A stretch of 64,000 nucleotides of DNA, taken from Flavobacteriia bacterium (lineage in GTDB: Bacteria > Bacteroidota > Bacteroidia > Flavobacteriales_D > Crocinitomicaceae). Positions 52,120-61,682 of this stretch are shown in pieces. A program made the position numbers and the translations under genes. Each line of letters starts with the position of its first letter. Position 1 is the first letter of the stretch. The DNA lies in contig JAPLEV010000051.1 in the NCBI GenBank assembly GCA_026391005.1, forward strand, positions 1 to 64,000, read 5' to 3'. Under the pieces are notes generated by a model that was not told where the DNA came from, searched no databases, and saw only the letters and a list, made by a program, of their open reading frames with translations.

Positions 52120-53994
52120 ATGATTCAATTTAGGGCACGAACTCCAAGATGGATAATAATAGTGATTGACTTGTTAATCGCTGCGGTATCTTTAATGCTT
52201 TCTTATCTTATTCGTTTTGATTTAAATACAGAATTTAGTATTATTAAAACAGAATGGGAAGTTTTATCAAAATCAATCCTTGTTTATTTCTTAATAAAGT
52301 TCTTAGTCTTCTATGCGCTAAAAATTCACAAAGGACTCGTGAGGTATACCTCAACTCAAGATCTTCGTCGAATTCTCTTAGCAAGTATTATTGCAAGTTT
52401 AATTTTCTTGATCCTTAGTCTTATCCGCAAGAAATTTCTTGACGATTATTACCTCTTTCCCATGAGTATATTGATCATGGAATTTATTTTTAGCCTTTCT
52501 TTTATTGTAGGCAGCAGATTTGTTATTAAACTATTATACTTAGAATCTATTAAATCCAAACAAACGAAAGAAAATGTATTGATTTATGGTGCTGGTACAA
52601 TGGGAATGATTACCAAAAGAACCATCGAAAACGACACTAGAAACAACCAAGTGGTGCTTGGTTTTATAGACGGCAACGAAAAGTTGGTAGGAAATAGAAT
52701 AGATGGCCAGCAAATCTATTCTCCTGAAAAAATCATTGAACTTCAAAAGCAATTAAGTATTACATCACTTATCATTTCAATACGAAATCCTGCTGCTGAT
52801 CAACTTAAAAAAGTCATTGAAAATTGCTTCGAAGCTGGGATAAAAGTTCAAAAAGTGCCCGACCCAAAGACATGGGTAAATGGAGAATTAAGTGCACTTC
52901 AAATTGTGAAGATACCTATTGAGGATTTATTAGGGAGGGCACCCATTGCACTCAATCAAGAAAAAATGCAAGTAAACCTTTCTGATAAAATTATTTTAGT
53001 CACCGGTGCTGCTGGTTCAATTGGTAGCGGTTTAGTTTTGGAATTATTGCGTTATAATCCAAAAAAAATAATCCTCTTAGACCAAGCAGAATCCCCTTTG
53101 TACGATTTAGAGAATCATCTTAGGCAAATTGAATCAAAAACACAACTTGAGTTTGTTATCGGTGATATTTGCTCACTTGAACGTATGCAAAAATTATTCG
53201 AGACATTTTTCCCTCAAATTATATTTCACGCAGCGGCCTATAAGCATGTGCCTATGATGGAAAATAACCCATCTGAAGCAATACAAACTAATATCTTGGG
53301 AACTAAGCATTTAGTCGACCTTGCTTGTCTTCATAATGTCCAAAAATTCATCTTTATTTCAACGGATAAAGCTGTAAATCCAACCAATGTGATGGGTGCA
53401 AGTAAACGTATTGCTGAAATGTATGCACAACAGAAAAACAAATTAGGAGCTACCAAATTTATCACGACTAGGTTTGGAAATGTACTTGGATCGAATGGCT
53501 CAGTTATTCCTCTCTTTCAAAAACAAATTGAAAATGGCGGCCCAGTTACCGTTACTGACGAAAGAGTGACACGCTTTTTCATGACTATTCCTGAAGCTTG
53601 TCAATTAGTTTTAGAAGCATTTGCAATGGGCGAAGGAGGAGAAATCTTTGTTTTTGATATGGGTGAATCAATTAAAATTATTGATTTAGCAAAAAAAATG
53701 GTGCAACTAAGCGGACTTGAATTAGACAAAGACATAAGCATTAAAATTATCGGCCTTCGACCAGGCGAAAAACTCTATGAAGAATTACTTGCAGATGATG
53801 AAAATACAATGCCTACTCATCATCCCAAAATATTAATTGCAAAAACACGCGACAACTCAAGTAAATTAAGTCAAGAAATAGATGCATTAACAGCCCTGTT
53901 TGTTCAGCAAGATAATAAAGAAATAGTTCGTAAAATGAAGGAGATTGTTCCCGAATTTATTAGCCAAAATTCCACCTTCGAAAAATTAGATTAA
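52120..53994 (+). CDS. FlaA1/WbpM-like UDP-GlcNAc 4,6-dehydratase-family membrane protein
   Basis: 624 aa. Four N-terminal helices (about 10-135) are followed by a first Rossmann region (VLIYGAGTMGM) and then the SDR domain. That domain has GAAGSIGSGL, ISTDKAVNPTNVMGASKRIAE and TRFGNVLGSNGSV. The position normally held by Tyr in YxxxK is Met (GASKR preceded by M), which is characteristic of WbpM/FlaA1-type enzymes. It dehydrates UDP-sugars for O-antigen, capsule or glycan synthesis. It starts an operon with a thioesterase gene (1-bp overlap, TAATG). Confidence 0.92.
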   Translation: MIQFRARTPRWIIIVIDLLIAAVSLMLSYLIRFDLNTEFSIIKTEWEVLSKSILVYFLIKFLVFYALKIHKGLVRYTSTQDLRRILLASIIASLIFLILSLIRKKFLDDYYLFPMSILIMEFIFSLSFIVGSRFVIKLLYLESIKSKQTKENVLIYGAGTMGMITKRTIENDTRNNQVVLGFIDGNEKLVGNRIDGQQIYSPEKIIELQKQLSITSLIISIRNPAADQLKKVIENCFEAGIKVQKVPDPKTWVNGELSALQIVKIPIEDLLGRAPIALNQEKMQVNLSDKIILVTGAAGSIGSGLVLELLRYNPKKIILLDQAESPLYDLENHLRQIESKTQLEFVIGDICSLERMQKLFETFFPQIIFHAAAYKHVPMMENNPSEAIQTNILGTKHLVDLACLHNVQKFIFISTDKAVNPTNVMGASKRIAEMYAQQKNKLGATKFITTRFGNVLGSNGSVIPLFQKQIENGGPVTVTDERVTRFFMTIPEACQLVLEAFAMGEGGEIFVFDMGESIKIIDLAKKMVQLSGLELDKDISIKIIGLRPGEKLYEELLADDENTMPTHHPKILIAKTRDNSSKLSQEIDALTALFVQQDNKEIVRKMKEIVPEFISQNSTFEKLD

Positions 53995-54401
53995 TGCATA
54001 TACCTCCCCTAAAAATACAAGTCCGATTTTCCGACCTCGATATTCTTGGTCATGTCAACAATGTTATCTATTTAAGCTATTTTGAAATGGCAAGAATACA
54101 CTATTTCACCGCTTTAGTTGGCCCTGAATGGGATTGGTTAAAACAAGGCGTATTACTAGTTAAAAATGAGGTGGAATATCATATTCCTATTTTATTACAC
54201 GATAAGCCAATAATTTCTCTTTTTGTTGAAAAAATTGGTAACAAAAGTTTTTCTTTAGGTTATAAAATTATGATAAACGAGAAACTACATACTACAGGAG
54301 GTTCAACCTTAGTATGTTTTGATAGTACGATTCAACAATCCATTGCCATTCCACCAATCATGCGTGAGGGACTCTCAAAACTTATAAAAGATGAAAATTA
54401 A
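53994..54401 (+). CDS. Acyl-CoA thioesterase, hotdog fold (YbgC/FcbC-like)
   Basis: 135 aa. The 4-hydroxybenzoyl-CoA thioesterase-like motif FSDLDILGHVNNVIY is at residues 12-26, with the catalytic Asp. The rest fits a hotdog fold. Starts inside the preceding stop codon and overlaps the next gene by 11 bp. Substrate unknown. Confidence 0.9.
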   Translation: MHIPPLKIQVRFSDLDILGHVNNVIYLSYFEMARIHYFTALVGPEWDWLKQGVLLVKNEVEYHIPILLHDKPIISLFVEKIGNKSFSLGYKIMINEKLHTTGGSTLVCFDSTIQQSIAIPPIMREGLSKLIKDEN

Positions 54402-55419
54402 AATCATTGTTTGTTTAAGTTACCTGCTTGTTACGAGTAGTTTAGTTGGACAAAAACAAGGAACTTGTTATGCAAAAAAAAGAATGTGCGACCGTAGGGT
54501 ATACATTGATGCCTACGATAAAATAGCTTTCGATGAAGAATCTGAAACTTATTTATTGAAATCAGATTACAGAACACGCTTTGAAGGAACTTGTGAGACT
54601 TGCTACCGAAATAACGTACTAATGGAAAGGATTACCATAAAAAACGGAAAAAGAGATGGTTCCGATACGTCTTTCTTTAAATCCGGATGCATACAATCGA
54701 TACAAAGCCATACCTTGGGTATTAAAAATGGTAAATTCCTTGTTTTCTACGATAGTACGGGAAGAATAGCAAGCGAAAGTAATTATTTAGCGGGCAAAAA
54801 AAATGGGGAATTTGTGAATTTTGAGGTCAATGGTGATAGTATTGAAAGCGAAAATTTTATCAATGATATTAAAAGTGGTGAACAAAAAGAATACTATGTC
54901 GGTGGAAAAATAAGAAAAGTAGTTCATTATCAAAATGGATTACAACATGGTTCGCAAAAAACCTTTGATAAAAATGGCAAAATTGAAGTCGATCTCAATT
55001 TTAAAGAAGGAAAAAACCATGGTGTTTGGAAGTATTACCACTATAATGGAAAAGAAGCAACTATTCAAAATTGGAATAATGGATTAAAAGATGGACTCTT
55101 TTTATTCACTGATGATAAAGGAGCCTTAATGAAAAAGGAAAGTTATAAGAAAAATGTAGCAGACGGTGAGTTCATTGAAAATTACCCAAACGGTAAATTA
55201 AAGCATCAGATTATCTACAAAGCAGGTGAAATAATCCGTGAGCAAAAAATTGATGACTACGGTAAAATCACCTACACTTTTGATAAGGCATTGAATAAAG
55301 CTAAAGAAAAAGAAGATAAGAAAAAAGCCAAAGATGGATCTGAGGACGACGAAATTCAAGATGTAATTGACGAGAAAGGGAAAAAAGGAAAAAAAGACAA
55401 GAAGAAAAAGAAGGATTAA
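54391..55419 (+). CDS. Exported YwqK/MORN-repeat protein
   Basis: 342 aa with a signal peptide (IIVCLSYLLVTSSLVGQ). About seven MORN-like repeats of the form G-x-x-x-G-x-F/W-x-x-Y/F-x-x-x-G-x (GSDTSFFKSG, GKFLVFYDSTG, GVWKYYHYNG, GEFIENYPNG) match the YwqK family, whose members are labelled antitoxin in databases although most are simply exported repeat proteins. The C-terminal 50 residues are a Lys/Glu/Asp-rich tail (KKGKKDKKKKKD). The stop shares TTAA with the convergent TSUP gene. Confidence 0.85.
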   Translation: MKIKIIVCLSYLLVTSSLVGQKQGTCYAKKRMCDRRVYIDAYDKIAFDEESETYLLKSDYRTRFEGTCETCYRNNVLMERITIKNGKRDGSDTSFFKSGCIQSIQSHTLGIKNGKFLVFYDSTGRIASESNYLAGKKNGEFVNFEVNGDSIESENFINDIKSGEQKEYYVGGKIRKVVHYQNGLQHGSQKTFDKNGKIEVDLNFKEGKNHGVWKYYHYNGKEATIQNWNNGLKDGLFLFTDDKGALMKKESYKKNVADGEFIENYPNGKLKHQIIYKAGEIIREQKIDDYGKITYTFDKALNKAKEKEDKKKAKDGSEDDEIQDVIDEKGKKGKKDKKKKKD

Positions 55420-56186
55420 ATCAATCCAGATAATATACTTAAACCGAGAGCAATAAGGGCAAAACATACCATCTTTTGTATTGCTTTCATGGTCGTTTTT
55501 TCAACTAATTTCTTTCCTAAAACGGAGCCAGTTATTGCGGATAAAACACCTACTATTAGCAAAGTATATGGTATTTCTAATTCTGAAAAATGTACCTTAT
55601 AAAAAATAAGTCGAGTCAAATCCACTAGCAGAGAAACGCAAACACCGGTAGCAATAAAAACCTCTTTTTTTAAATTTCTATGTGCTAAAAAAGCGCTTCG
55701 TAGGGCACCCTGATGACCAGATAATCCACCAAAGAAACCCGAGATAAAACCACCTATCAATAAAGGGATAGAAGCAATTTTAATTTTTGGATAAAATTCA
55801 ATAATAGCGAAAAAAAGCATCAGTATTCCAATGGTAAACTCAATAAAATTTACCTCCCTCGAACTTCCCCAAATCGTGGTTTTGTAAAATAAGCCAAGGT
55901 CGCTAATTAGGGTCAATAAGAATGACCCAATGCCCGCGCCAATCAATGCCCCTACTCCGAAATAACATAAAATTGTAAGGTTAATTCCCCGAAATACCAA
56001 GCCCAATTTTAGTATATTATTAGCCAAATGAACAATAGCTGTCATCGCAATTGCCAATTCCAAATTTACGAATAAGGCAAAAGCTGGTAGTAATAAGGTC
56101 CCTAACCCAAAGCCAGAGAAAAACGTTAGAATAGCTGCGCTAAACGCAACTAAACCAATAATAAGGTAAGGGATAAAATCAGCCAA
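55416..56186 (-). CDS. TSUP (TauE/SafE) family anion transporter
   Basis: 256 aa with seven to eight hydrophobic helices. The repeated TSUP motif appears as GLGTLLLPAFALF in the first half and GGFISGFFGGLSGHQGALRSAFL in the second. Likely transports sulfite, sulfoacetate or a similar anion across the inner membrane. It faces the threonine aldolase gene head to head. Confidence 0.9.
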   Translation of the reverse strand: MADFIPYLIIGLVAFSAAILTFFSGFGLGTLLLPAFALFVNLELAIAMTAIVHLANNILKLGLVFRGINLTILCYFGVGALIGAGIGSFLLTLISDLGLFYKTTIWGSSREVNFIEFTIGILMLFFAIIEFYPKIKIASIPLLIGGFISGFFGGLSGHQGALRSAFLAHRNLKKEVFIATGVCVSLLVDLTRLIFYKVHFSELEIPYTLLIVGVLSAITGSVLGKKLVEKTTMKAIQKMVCFALIALGLSILSGLI

Positions 56187-56218
56187 TTATTTTTAACTTT
56201 GAAGCAAATTTACACATC

Positions 56219-57244
56219 ATGATTGATTTACGAAGCGATACGCTTACCAAACCTTGCGCGGAAATGATAAAAGCAATGGCAGCAGCCGCGGTGGGGGATG
56301 ATGTTTTTGGCGAAGACCCTACCGTAAATGAATTAGAATCTTTTGCTGCAAATTACTTCGGTAAAGAAGCTGCCTTATTTTGCTCGTCGGGAACACAAAC
56401 AAACCAAATAGCCATAAATGTTCACGTTCAACCGGGGGGTGAGGTGATTTGCCATGAAGAAAGTCATGTTTATAAATATGAAGGCGGTGGAATTGCTCGT
56501 AATTCCGGTGCATCGGTTCGACTTTTGCGCGGAGATCGTGGGAGAATTACAGCTGCTGAAATAGAAAAATACATGAACCCTGTTCATGATGTTCATTTTC
56601 CGCTCACTCAATTAGTATCAATTGAAGATACCGCAAACAGAGGAGGCGGAGCAGTCTATGACTTTAATGAAATACTAAGAATTAAAGATGTTTGCTTGTC
56701 TAATAAACTTCCATTGCATTTAGATGGTGCAAGGCTGATGAATGCACTTGCAGTAAATGGTATCGATGCAAAAGTATATTGTGCGCCCTTTGATTCTATC
56801 TCTATTTGTTTATCCAAAGGACTTGGTGCGCCAGTAGGATCAATATTATTGGGTTCAGCTGATTTTATCTTGAAAGCACGCAGGGTTCGAAAAGTTTTTG
56901 GCGGTGGCATGCGACAAGCAGGATTTATCGCAGCTGGAGGATTGTTTGCCTTGAAGTATAATGTTGATCGATTGATTCATGACCACAGTCACGCAAAACT
57001 TTTGGAAATTGGCTTGAAAAAATGTGACTGGGTGGCCGATATTATGCCGGTAGAAACTAATATCGTCGTGATATTACTTAAAGAACCAAATAAAAGAGAC
57101 GACTTAATTCACGCGCTAGCGCAACATGGTATCAAAGTAATTGCTTTTGGTCCAGGAATGATCCGCATGGTTACCCACTTGCACATAACGAAAGAAGACA
57201 TTGATTTTGTGTGCAACGCGATTACCCAAATCGATCTGTCTTAA
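56219..57244 (+). CDS. ltaE: Low-specificity L-threonine aldolase (PLP, beta-eliminating lyase)
   Basis: 341 aa. DLRSDTLTKP at the N-terminus, LHLDGARLMNA for the PLP aspartate region and SICLSKGLGAPVGS with the Schiff-base lysine at residue 200. Cleaves L-threonine or allo-threonine to glycine and acetaldehyde. It is a single gene between the TSUP and repeat-protein genes. Confidence 0.93.
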   Translation: MIDLRSDTLTKPCAEMIKAMAAAAVGDDVFGEDPTVNELESFAANYFGKEAALFCSSGTQTNQIAINVHVQPGGEVICHEESHVYKYEGGGIARNSGASVRLLRGDRGRITAAEIEKYMNPVHDVHFPLTQLVSIEDTANRGGGAVYDFNEILRIKDVCLSNKLPLHLDGARLMNALAVNGIDAKVYCAPFDSISICLSKGLGAPVGSILLGSADFILKARRVRKVFGGGMRQAGFIAAGGLFALKYNVDRLIHDHSHAKLLEIGLKKCDWVADIMPVETNIVVILLKEPNKRDDLIHALAQHGIKVIAFGPGMIRMVTHLHITKEDIDFVCNAITQIDLS

Positions 57245-57363
57245 ATAGAGCTACCGGTCAAATACTAAAATGTACTAACTATTTTTAGCCAAAACATAGT
57301 GCTCGCATAAAAGTCGCTCAACACTAAGGTCGGTGCTATCCATTGTTACCTTTTTACCTATTT

Positions 57364-58545
57364 CTACAATAAAAGAAAATATGCGGCGGCAGCAGCACAA
57401 GAAGCCGCACCGCCCTCAGAATTGGCAATTTGGTGTTGAGAACTTGTGTACTTTCCGCTATAAATTTTCCCATTTTCAAAAGTTGCAACCTGGTGTTGAG
57501 AACTGGTATACTTTCCGCTATAAATTTTATTTCCCTCTATGTTTCCGATTTGGTGTTGAGAACTTGTATACTTTCCCCTATATATTTTATTTCCCTCAAT
57601 GATTCCGATTTGGTGTTGAGAACTTGTATACTTTCCTCGATAAATTTTCCCATTTTCAAAAGTTGCAACCTGGTGTTGAGAACTTGAATACTTCCCAGAA
57701 AATATTCGAGATCCTCGTCCTGAAGATGTAAAAGATCCCGTAGAATAAGATGGGGATGAGGCAGCTATTTCTTTTTGCTCTTTATCTATTTTAAGTGCAT
57801 TTTCTATAAGTTCATCTGCCAACAAAGCTATTATTTTTTCAATTTCTTCAGGGGTTTCTGTTGTTATTTCTAAAAATTGTGGGTTTTTTCTAAGTGTTTT
57901 TAAAAGATAATCTTCCTTGAATTTTACTGAAATTTCCTCATTGCTATAAATCTCTCTAAAAAGCTCTTTGTAGATACTTATAAAAAACTCTTTTCCATCT
58001 GAAGGAGTTTGGATTTCATCGCTATCCTCTAACTGTTTGTATTCCATAAGGTCTTCATCAATTTCATCATCTTCCTCAGAAAGTTCTCCCTCTTGTTCTT
58101 CAACAACTTGATTTTTAGAAACTTGCTGTTCATAAAGACCCGGAAATAATTTAGTTGCGATAGCTGTATTAATAATCAAAACTCCTGTGCCATAAGCATA
58201 CCAGCCCCACAACAAAGCCACTCTGTCGGAGAAATAAAACCCTAAACCACCAATGAACATCGTTATTATGAAGCTTCCAAATAAAAGAGGGATCAATTTC
58301 TTAGTATTTATAAAGGCAGAGATACAAAAAGCAGGACCCGAAATTAAAACCAAGTTGAGGTGAAAAGAATAACGTTGCATAAACGCAAAATCGTTCAACA
58401 AACTGAAAGTCTTATCATTTAGAAGTGAATATTGAATGGGTTCAAACTTCCACATAGGGAGAAGTAGGCTTATGGCCCAAGCAAGCATAATGAGCAGGCT
58501 ATAAAGCATTTTATTTTTAAACGGAATATGAATATTCTCTGTCAT
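57364..58545 (-). CDS. Four-helix membrane protein with C-terminal 20-aa tandem repeats
   Basis: 393 aa. The N-terminal ~140 residues contain about four transmembrane helices (LLIMLAWAISLLLP, FGSFIITMFIGGLGFYF). A Glu/Asp-rich linker (EEQEGELSEEDDEIDED) and a helical cytosolic segment to about residue 285 follow. The last ~100 residues are five tandem copies of a 20-aa unit (G-KYTSSQHQ-[IV]-x3-E-x2-KIY-[RS]), finishing with GGAASCAAAAAYFLLL. The repeat resembles the beta-flower type repeats that end in a GG-x-A-rich tail, but this is by eye. The protein is probably tail-exposed and inner-membrane anchored. Function unknown. Confidence 0.7.
   Translation of the reverse strand: MTENIHIPFKNKMLYSLLIMLAWAISLLLPMWKFEPIQYSLLNDKTFSLLNDFAFMQRYSFHLNLVLISGPAFCISAFINTKKLIPLLFGSFIITMFIGGLGFYFSDRVALLWGWYAYGTGVLIINTAIATKLFPGLYEQQVSKNQVVEEQEGELSEEDDEIDEDLMEYKQLEDSDEIQTPSDGKEFFISIYKELFREIYSNEEISVKFKEDYLLKTLRKNPQFLEITTETPEEIEKIIALLADELIENALKIDKEQKEIAASSPSYSTGSFTSSGRGSRIFSGKYSSSQHQVATFENGKIYRGKYTSSQHQIGIIEGNKIYRGKYTSSQHQIGNIEGNKIYSGKYTSSQHQVATFENGKIYSGKYTSSQHQIANSEGGAASCAAAAAYFLLL
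57421..57720 (-). repeat. Five tandem 60-bp repeats within the 393-aa gene
   Basis: The core TGGTGTTGAGAACT (plus-strand sense) recurs at 57431, 57491, 57551, 57611 and 57671, an exact 60-bp period. The flanking sequence alternates: units around 57461 and 57641 share at least 44 identical bases, while units 57521 and 57581 carry another version. The period is a whole number of codons (20 aa). Confidence 0.95.
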
Positions 58546-58917
58546 ATGTTTTATTATTTTTCTTATTGATAAAAGCTGTATAATTATTATTTTTCTTTTG
58601 CTTCAGGGATACTAGGCGTGAAAATAAATTCCGACTCAAATTTAAAACCTATTTTTACATTTACTTACAAAGCAACAGATAATTCTTTACCTTTTGAATA
58701 TTCATTAAAAAACAGCAACAAATAAAATTCATATGAATCTTTCGCAAATGTTGGTAAGAATTTGTTACGTAATTATAGGTAAAGAAACTTCTCGTTTGCA
58801 GTCAATATTTATTAAATAATTAAACTTTTGCAAGAAAAAATCGCTTGAATTAGCAGCTTAGAAAGAAAATATCAAAATATTTATTTAACTTTATTTATAA
58901 ATCATAACCATTCAACA
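58546..58917. other. AT-rich intergenic region, 372 bp
   Basis: Lies between the divergent 393-aa membrane gene and the channel gene. Only very short frames (under 35 codons) were found on the plus strand. No tRNA, strong hairpin or full promoter match was recognised. It is assumed to hold the two divergent promoters. Confidence 0.5.
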
Positions 58918-60879
58918 ATGTATTTAATTAAAATTATCAAATATAAATTCGGAAAAATAATTAGCAAAAAACCAAAGTTATTTTTGTTAATAATCTCACT
59001 CTCTTTACTATTATTCATCTTTTTTCTATCCCTTCTTAAATTATTATTTATAACGCAGAATAATGTTTCAACAATAGTTTTAGTCAAAGAAAATAAACCA
59101 AAATTATTTTTTGATTTTTTTTTAGAAACAATTAATATTGCTCTATCTCCTAGTTTGAGTGTTGAGAAGAATGCGCCATTGGGCACATTTATCAATATTA
59201 TAGCTGCCATTTGTGGCTTGATCTTTTTAGGTGCTTTAATTGGAATGATTTCTAATATTATAGAAAACAAAATATCTGATTTAAAAAGAGGGAAATCTGT
59301 TGTTATTGAAAAAAATCACTCCATCTTTCTTGGCTGGTCTAATAAACTTAAAACTGCTATAAAGGAATTATCAGAGGCGAATAGAAGTATGACTCATTCA
59401 AGTATAGTTATTCTAGCATTAAAGGATAAAGTATTTATGGAGGAAAACCTTCTACCAGAATTGCCTAAATGGTCAACTACTGATGTTATTTGTCGTTCAG
59501 GTGATTCAAGTGATTATTTAGATTTAAAATTGGTAAATGCAAGTAGTGCTAAAAGCATCGTTTTATTGTCTACTGATGATGCAAATAGTGATTCGATATT
59601 ATTAAAAAGAGCCCTTGCATTGCAAAGGTTTGAAAATATCACTTGCCCTATTATTATCGAAGTTCATTCTACAGATAATTCAGAAGCAATTAAATTAATG
59701 GATAAGTTTACTGTAATTCAGCCCAAAAACTTTATAATGCGCGTAATTGCGCAAACAATTAAAGACCCGGGATTAAGTAAGCTTTATTATGAATTACTTT
59801 CATTTAAAGGCAAGGAAATTTATTTTTGGCCACCAATACCTGAAAAAGATGACCATTCAAGGAATCCAATTTTTGAAGAAAATTTTGTTGGAAAAACCTT
59901 CAGAGAGGTTATTTTTAATTTTTCAACATCTTCTTTAATTGGAATTGTAAACAACGATAAAAGCAATAATAAAAAAGAAATAAATATTCTTCCTGATTTT
60001 TCAACGATTATTAAGAAAAATGACCAACTTATTTTAATAAGTGAAGATGATTCGACTATTGGTAAACTAAAGAATTTATTTAAGCCCATTGACTATAATC
60101 CACATATTCAAACTAATATTCTAAGTAAAAAGCAAGAAACGAAATACATAACATTAATTGGGTGGAATAGTTGGTCTCATGTTTTAATGGAAGAACTTAA
60201 TTTACAATTGGAAATTGGATCACAGATAGATATTATATTCAGTAATAAAATACAAAATCAACCAGATGAATCATTTTTTAGTAGTTACCAAAATATCAAG
60301 ATAAATTTAATACCTATCAAAGTCATAAACAAAGAGTCTTTAAGCCATGTGAATTTGGATAAAAGCAATTCTATTGTCATTTTGAGTTATCGCGATGATT
60401 TTGATATTCAAGAGGCAGATGCCATATCGCTCATGGCTTTTACGCACGTTAAATACCAAAGAGATCTAAATAAATTAAATTGTAATATTTGTTGTGAGTT
60501 ATTAGACCCAAAAAATCAAAAATTAATTGAAGGTAATCGAGACGATGAATTCATAACGGGAGAAGAGTTAATCGCTATGTATTTAGTGCAACTATCTGAA
60601 AATAAATATTTAAAAGAAGTTTATACTGATTTATTGGATGAAACTGGTGCAGAATTCTATTTAAGGTCAGCAGGTAATTACATAAATGATTTTGAATCAG
60701 AAGTTTATTTTGGTGAACTTGTGAATGAAGGCCTAAAACGTAATGAAATTGTGATCGGTATTCAAGATAGAAAATCTATTGACAATCTCTCAAGTTATAA
60801 ATCAATATTGTCTCCTAACAAATTAACCAAATTTAAACTAGGACCAGAGGATAAATTAGTAGTTATAGCATATAACTAA
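58918..60879 (+). CDS. CASTOR/POLLUX-like ion channel with RCK/TrkA-N domains
   Basis: 653 aa. Two transmembrane helices (about 20-45 and 88-115) enclose a short pore-like region, followed by KISDLKRGKS. Two RCK-like nucleotide-binding regions follow: the first begins SIFLGWSNKLKTAIKEL, the second TLIGWNSWSHVLMEEL. SKSIVLLSTDDANSDS and DKSNSIVILSYRDDFDIQEADA are the corresponding strands. This order is that of CASTOR/POLLUX (DUF1012) channels, which conduct K or Ca. The gene is clearly more AT-rich than the surrounding core genes. The neighbouring 264-aa membrane gene converges on it, 8 bp away. Confidence 0.85.
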   Translation: MYLIKIIKYKFGKIISKKPKLFLLIISLSLLLFIFFLSLLKLLFITQNNVSTIVLVKENKPKLFFDFFLETINIALSPSLSVEKNAPLGTFINIIAAICGLIFLGALIGMISNIIENKISDLKRGKSVVIEKNHSIFLGWSNKLKTAIKELSEANRSMTHSSIVILALKDKVFMEENLLPELPKWSTTDVICRSGDSSDYLDLKLVNASSAKSIVLLSTDDANSDSILLKRALALQRFENITCPIIIEVHSTDNSEAIKLMDKFTVIQPKNFIMRVIAQTIKDPGLSKLYYELLSFKGKEIYFWPPIPEKDDHSRNPIFEENFVGKTFREVIFNFSTSSLIGIVNNDKSNNKKEINILPDFSTIIKKNDQLILISEDDSTIGKLKNLFKPIDYNPHIQTNILSKKQETKYITLIGWNSWSHVLMEELNLQLEIGSQIDIIFSNKIQNQPDESFFSSYQNIKINLIPIKVINKESLSHVNLDKSNSIVILSYRDDFDIQEADAISLMAFTHVKYQRDLNKLNCNICCELLDPKNQKLIEGNRDDEFITGEELIAMYLVQLSENKYLKEVYTDLLDETGAEFYLRSAGNYINDFESEVYFGELVNEGLKRNEIVIGIQDRKSIDNLSSYKSILSPNKLTKFKLGPEDKLVVIAYN

Positions 60880-60887
60880 AACTCCTG

Positions 60888-61682
60888 TTATTTTAAGGAT
60901 TTAAGATGATCATTAAATAAATCTAGATTAATCTCAGAACCTGTTTCTCCATTGGCTTTATAATCAAATGGATCATCGATGTCTTTAATTAAAGCTACCA
61001 TATAAAAAATAAGAAACGCTACCATCAAAGTAAAAAATAATTCCGAAAATATTTTTCCTGCAGCAGAATCAATATTTATAAATATAAGTCCTAATGCAAT
61101 TATAAAACCCATTGATTCAACAATAGCATATGCTGAACCGATGAAATCTGTCGCCCTTATCGTCTCAACCCGTAAAATTATTTTTCGCAAATTATTTTGT
61201 TCACTTTTCAATTTAATAATATAATTCGCTGGTATACCCTCCTGATCAAGTCGAATAAAAAATATATTCATACCAGAAATTAATTCAAGGATTTCTTCAT
61301 TGGAAATTTCTTTATATAACCAAGCCTTAATTTTGAAAGCAACAGTTGTCTGATATTCAAGCAAATCAGCTGCAGCTGCAGCCGCAGCTGAACCCTCCTT
61401 AATTTTTGAAAGCGTGTATGCATCATCTCTCAAGTTTTTTAAAGATGCTGTTAATTCAGAAGGCATACGCTCACTCTCTTTGTAATCTGTTAAAACACCA
61501 GAAATTAAAAAACCAATTAGAAATATAGTTGCCGCAACTAAACTAGTAAACAAAGAATTTAATTCCATAAGCTCCCAATTATTGTAATGGACTATTAATT
61601 TTAATACCAACACAATAATTAGAAATGGCAATATCTTTATGAATAAATTCCATTTAATTAACAGCTTTTTTAAATAATTCAT
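60888..61682 (-). CDS. Membrane protein with Ala-rich segment (bestrophin/DUF4239-like, uncertain)
   Basis: The track starts at a TTG (61730); the ATG at 61682 gives 264 aa (MNYLKKLLIKWN). Two N-terminal helices (LPFLIIVLVLKLIVHY, LVAATIFLIGFLISGVL), a cytosolic region with an alanine run (SAAAAAAADLL encoded by CTGCAG-like triplets), and two C-terminal helices (AIVESMGFIIALGLIFINI, FFTLMVAFLIFYMVAL) give the four-helix layout of bestrophin-like or DUF4239 proteins. The assignment is tentative. It converges on the channel gene and is equally AT-rich. Confidence 0.6.
   Translation of the reverse strand: MNYLKKLLIKWNLFIKILPFLIIVLVLKLIVHYNNWELMELNSLFTSLVAATIFLIGFLISGVLTDYKESERMPSELTASLKNLRDDAYTLSKIKEGSAAAAAAADLLEYQTTVAFKIKAWLYKEISNEEILELISGMNIFFIRLDQEGIPANYIIKLKSEQNNLRKIILRVETIRATDFIGSAYAIVESMGFIIALGLIFINIDSAAGKIFSELFFTLMVAFLIFYMVALIKDIDDPFDYKANGETGSEINLDLFNDHLKSLK

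Noticed and set aside
54391-55419. Toxin-antitoxin module suggested by the YwqK antitoxin label
   Set aside because: The protein has a signal peptide and MORN repeats and there is no adjacent toxin-like gene; the label is a database convention.
57333-57687. Plus-strand ORFs 57333..57602 and 57430..57687 with FGVENL/VLRTCIL repeats
   Set aside because: They are antisense shadows of the in-frame 60-bp repeats of the minus-strand gene, without signal, family or start context.
57421-57720. Possible CRISPR-like array because of five regularly spaced repeats
   Set aside because: The period is 60 bp with no unique spacers; all parts recur, the period is a whole number of codons, and the frame is open through a 393-aa protein. 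It is a coding tandem repeat.
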